Part shown: positions 6,181 to 7,787 of the stretch, piece after piece
Layout: each line of letters opens with the position of its first letter
Numbering within the stretch: position 1 is the stretch's first letter
Source: CAUZEO01 sp963578625
Lineage (GTDB): Bacteria; Verrucomicrobiota; Kiritimatiellia; SLOV01
Direction of reading: 5' to 3'
Assembly (NCBI GenBank): GCA_963578625.1
Contig: CAUZEO010000258.1
Coordinates: 1-7,787, forward strand
DNA: 7,787 nt
Translations under genes and position numbers: made by a program
The notes under the pieces: model-generated
What the model was told of the DNA's origin: nothing
Database searches by the model: none
What the model saw: the letters and a program-made list of their open reading frames with translations, nothing else

Positions 6181-6209
6181 ATTTTCTCCAATTTCCAAGA
6201 CGATTTCAA
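6181..6209 (-). promoter_or_regulatory. Candidate sigma70-like promoter for pseudopilin 5184-6152
   Basis: TTGAAA (6204-6209), 17 bp, GAAAAT (6181-6186), located 29 nt upstream of the ATG, as in copy A. Transcription could equally run through from the upstream module. Confidence 0.3.
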
Positions 6210-6241
6210 CAACCATTTCGTCATGAATCGGCTTTCAGTAA

Positions 6242-6311
6242 ATAGGAAGAAGTAAATAGTAAGAAATAAGAAGTAAGAAGTAAGTAGTAAGTGGTAAACA
6301 GCAAGAAGCAA
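6242..6311. repeat. Heptanucleotide array, ten units
   Basis: Plus-strand units in order: ataggaa, gaagtaa, atagtaa, gaaataa, gaagtaa, gaagtaa, gtagtaa, gtggtaa, acagcaa, gaagcaa. Relative to copy A it has two extra units at the left (ataggaa, gaagtaa) and one extra gaagtaa in the middle; all the rest is identical. Confidence 0.9.
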
Positions 6312-6347
6312 GCGTGGACTATTTTCAAATCGCTGACTACCAACGAC

Positions 6348-7004
6348 TTACTCTCCACTAGCCGCCGTAAACACTTGATAGTAATAATCGAACATTGCTC
6401 GCCCCCTGCGAGGTGCCGTCTTTGGGTCGAGGCTGTGCCGGGGCCGAAGCGTGACCGCCATTTCCAGGATCCCATGGTCGAATAGCGGCTCGATATTGAT
6501 TTCGGGACTCAATCCCAGGGCCACGATCAGGGGCGGCACGATTTCAGGGACCGGATCTGATGCGTCCGGAAGGTCCCATGGGGGGCCGCACAGGGAAACA
6601 TATGCGTCGACCTCCGGGTAATCTTCGAAAATCCGGCGATACATCTCCGCGGGAAATCCGCCGTTCACTTCGGCGCGTTCCTTGTCCGCCGCTTCCAGCA
6701 CTAGCGATTCGAGTGTTTTTACCTCGATGCCGGCGTCCTCAATCGATCCGCGGAAGGACGATTGTTGTGTCTTGTCAAGTTGGCTGTCCTGCGCGTCGTA
6801 CGCGATCACCACGACACGCTTTCCCTTGCCAAGAAAATCGGCGGTCTCTGCGGCTGCAAACTCCGCGAGGGGATCGATTTTCTTCGTGTAATCGCGCAGA
6901 CGTTCGGATGACGGCGTGCGGGATATGATGATTACGCTGATTATGATTACGACAATGGCCGATGCGATAACCCAGGGTTTGTGCCGGTCGCCTATTCTCA
7001 TCAT
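6348..7004 (-). CDS. Single-pass membrane protein of unknown function, 218 aa (copy B)
   Basis: Paralogue of the protein at 4515-5171 with the same length and layout. I chose the double ATG at 7002-7004 because it aligns with copy A; the frame is open further upstream to 7061, but that would overlap the pseudopilin end. The N-terminus MMRIGDRHKP is followed by helix WVIASAIVVIIISVIIIS (about 11-28). Copies A and B differ at scattered residues in the first 52 (anchor and linker; for example DPLAEFAAAETAD versus DSLADFAAQETAD), but at only two positions afterwards (V for L in the DASDP region and F for V near the C-terminus). It starts 13 nt after the stop of the upstream pseudopilin, which suggests one transcript and possibly coupled translation. 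Function is not recognised. Confidence 0.8.
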   Translation of the reverse strand: MMRIGDRHKPWVIASAIVVIIISVIIISRTPSSERLRDYTKKIDPLAEFAAAETADFLGKGKRVVVIAYDAQDSQLDKTQQSSFRGSIEDAGIEVKTLESLVLEAADKERAEVNGGFPAEMYRRIFEDYPEVDAYVSLCGPPWDLPDASDPVPEIVPPLIVALGLSPEINIEPLFDHGILEMAVTLRPRHSLDPKTAPRRGRAMFDYYYQVFTAASGE

Positions 7005-7017
7005 CCCGCTGCAAAAT

Positions 7018-7787
7018 TCAGTACCGCTCGACCGCTTCCCAGGTGGGACGCCACCAGCCATCGTGGCCGGTGCGATAGTTCAGATATTCGCGTGGCACCC
7101 AGGACACGTGTCCATCAGCCAGGATCACATTCCCGCCTTCCATTCCCCAGAGCCTCGGATTGTGGCCGCTCCAGCGAAAGGTTCCTTTTTCCTGGGCTGT
7201 GAGGAGTGTGCGATGGGCGCCATTATCCAGGGGCGACGCGGCGTTATCGTAGAGCAGATCGGCGGCGAGAACCGTTCGCGTGTCAGTTGTATAAAATCCG
7301 GGAGGCCCTTCCCTTTCGCCTTCTATGTCGGGGTATTTTGGTCGGAGCCTCGACCAATATTCATTCAACGTCCACAGCGCGCGTTCCTGGGGGTAAGCGG
7401 CCTGTATGCGTTCATAGGAGATTTCCCCATAATCCGGCTCACCATTGTCACCCATCAAATCATCCAGCGGACGCCCGAAGTATGCGTACCCCTGCTTGCC
7501 TCTAAAAGAAATACCCTGTCCATATTTCGTCAAGTCGAAGGATTTAATTGCTTGCTGCAGATCCTTTCCGTTCATCGCGCCCCCCGATCGAAACTGGCCC
7601 GGGCAGAAGAATACGCGATAATTCAGTGTGTAGCCTTCGGAAAGCAGGGGACCAAAATTTATTTGATAGTTGCCCTTCAAACCGGGCTCACTCGGATTCA
7701 CAAAAATAAACCGAACCGTATTAGGTTGTAGTCCCGCCCATCCCGGCATGATCCGGTCTTCGTGATCGGCTCCATATAGTGCGGTGA
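7018..7787 (-). CDS. Type II secretion-like pseudopilin (first in array), 5' end outside the window
   Basis: The frame is open to the window edge, reading TALYGADHEDR before IMPGWAGLQPNTVR, which aligns with TALYAGDNEGR in the second pseudopilin; so the leader and transmembrane helix (about 80 residues) lie beyond 7787. Later landmarks match the family: INFGPLLSEGYTLNY, FCPGQFRSGG, NGKDL, YAYFGRPL, GEPDYGE, AAYPQERALW, DLLYDNAASPLD, WSGHNPRLWGMEGGNVILAD then GHVSWVPREY, and GWWRPTWEAVERY at the end. The middle (residues around KSFDLTKYGQGISF and RPKYPDIEGEREG) is quite different from its neighbours, as expected of a variable surface. The stop is TGA 7018-7020. Confidence 0.85.
   Translation of the reverse strand, partial: TALYGADHEDRIMPGWAGLQPNTVRFIFVNPSEPGLKGNYQINFGPLLSEGYTLNYRVFFCPGQFRSGGAMNGKDLQQAIKSFDLTKYGQGISFRGKQGYAYFGRPLDDLMGDNGEPDYGEISYERIQAAYPQERALWTLNEYWSRLRPKYPDIEGEREGPPGFYTTDTRTVLAADLLYDNAASPLDNGAHRTLLTAQEKGTFRWSGHNPRLWGMEGGNVILADGHVSWVPREYLNYRTGHDGWWRPTWEAVERY

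Larger units (their letters stand above)
6048..6845. repeat. Near-identical duplicated tract, copy B
   Basis: Partner of 4236-5012. The offset is 1812 bp on the left of the heptad array and 1833 bp on the right; the 21-bp difference equals exactly three heptads. Confidence 0.9.

Noticed and set aside
4430..6311. Heptad arrays as a CRISPR array
   Set aside because: Units are 7 bp, contiguous and degenerate, with no spacers, and no cas genes are present.
6916..7731. Plus-strand ORF of 271 codons
   Set aside because: It is antisense to a pseudopilin and to the N-terminus of the membrane protein, whose conserved motifs and tandem paralogue fix the real coding strand.

Overview
Every gene I can support lies on the minus strand, so the window is read from high to low coordinates. 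The content is typical of large-genome, surface-rich Gram-negative bacteria of the PVC / Hydrogenedentes / Sumerlaeota kind: several G/H-type pseudopilins with a long leader and an FTLIELLVVIAI core, a FlgD-Ig-like secreted protein, a phytanoyl-CoA dioxygenase fragment, a 23S-rRNA-type four-helix-bundle protein fragment, and heptanucleotide repeats between genes. The phylum cannot be fixed from this window alone.

Region 7787-4340 holds a tandem array. A 5'-truncated pseudopilin (7018-7787) is followed after about 13 nt by a 218-aa single-pass membrane protein (6348-7004). After a repeat-bearing spacer the same pair recurs (pseudopilin 5184-6152, membrane protein 4515-5171). After a second copy of the spacer comes a third pseudopilin (3408-4340). 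The spacing between copies is about 1.81-1.83 kb. A near-identical tract (4236-5012 versus 6048-6845) runs from the 3' three quarters of the membrane-protein gene, through the spacer, into the leader and start of the transmembrane helix of the next pseudopilin. The rest of the genes are clearly diverged. That pattern suggests a recent duplication or gene conversion laid over an older tandem family.

Region 3411-2990 is a broken phytanoyl-CoA dioxygenase-like gene. It follows the third pseudopilin with a 3-nt overlap and occupies the place held by the membrane protein in the other two modules. Region 2989-2685 is non-coding, with a small hairpin, a direct repeat and a short heptad repeat.

Region 2684-678 encodes a 668-aa protein without a signal peptide that looks like an alpha/alpha-toroid plus beta-sandwich carbohydrate-active protein. 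Region 636-1 holds the N-terminal piece of a secreted FlgD-Ig-like protein joined out of frame to the remains of a four-helix-bundle gene, which also carries a probable 1-nt frameshift. Two opposed arrays of heptads lie across the junction between the 668-aa gene and this ORF. They supply the stop codon of the first and the signal-peptide core of the second.

How the genes work together is inference. The pseudopilin and membrane-protein pairs look like co-expressed envelope proteins, possibly minor pseudopilins with an inner-membrane partner. The left half looks like a degraded region of carbohydrate-active and secreted genes.
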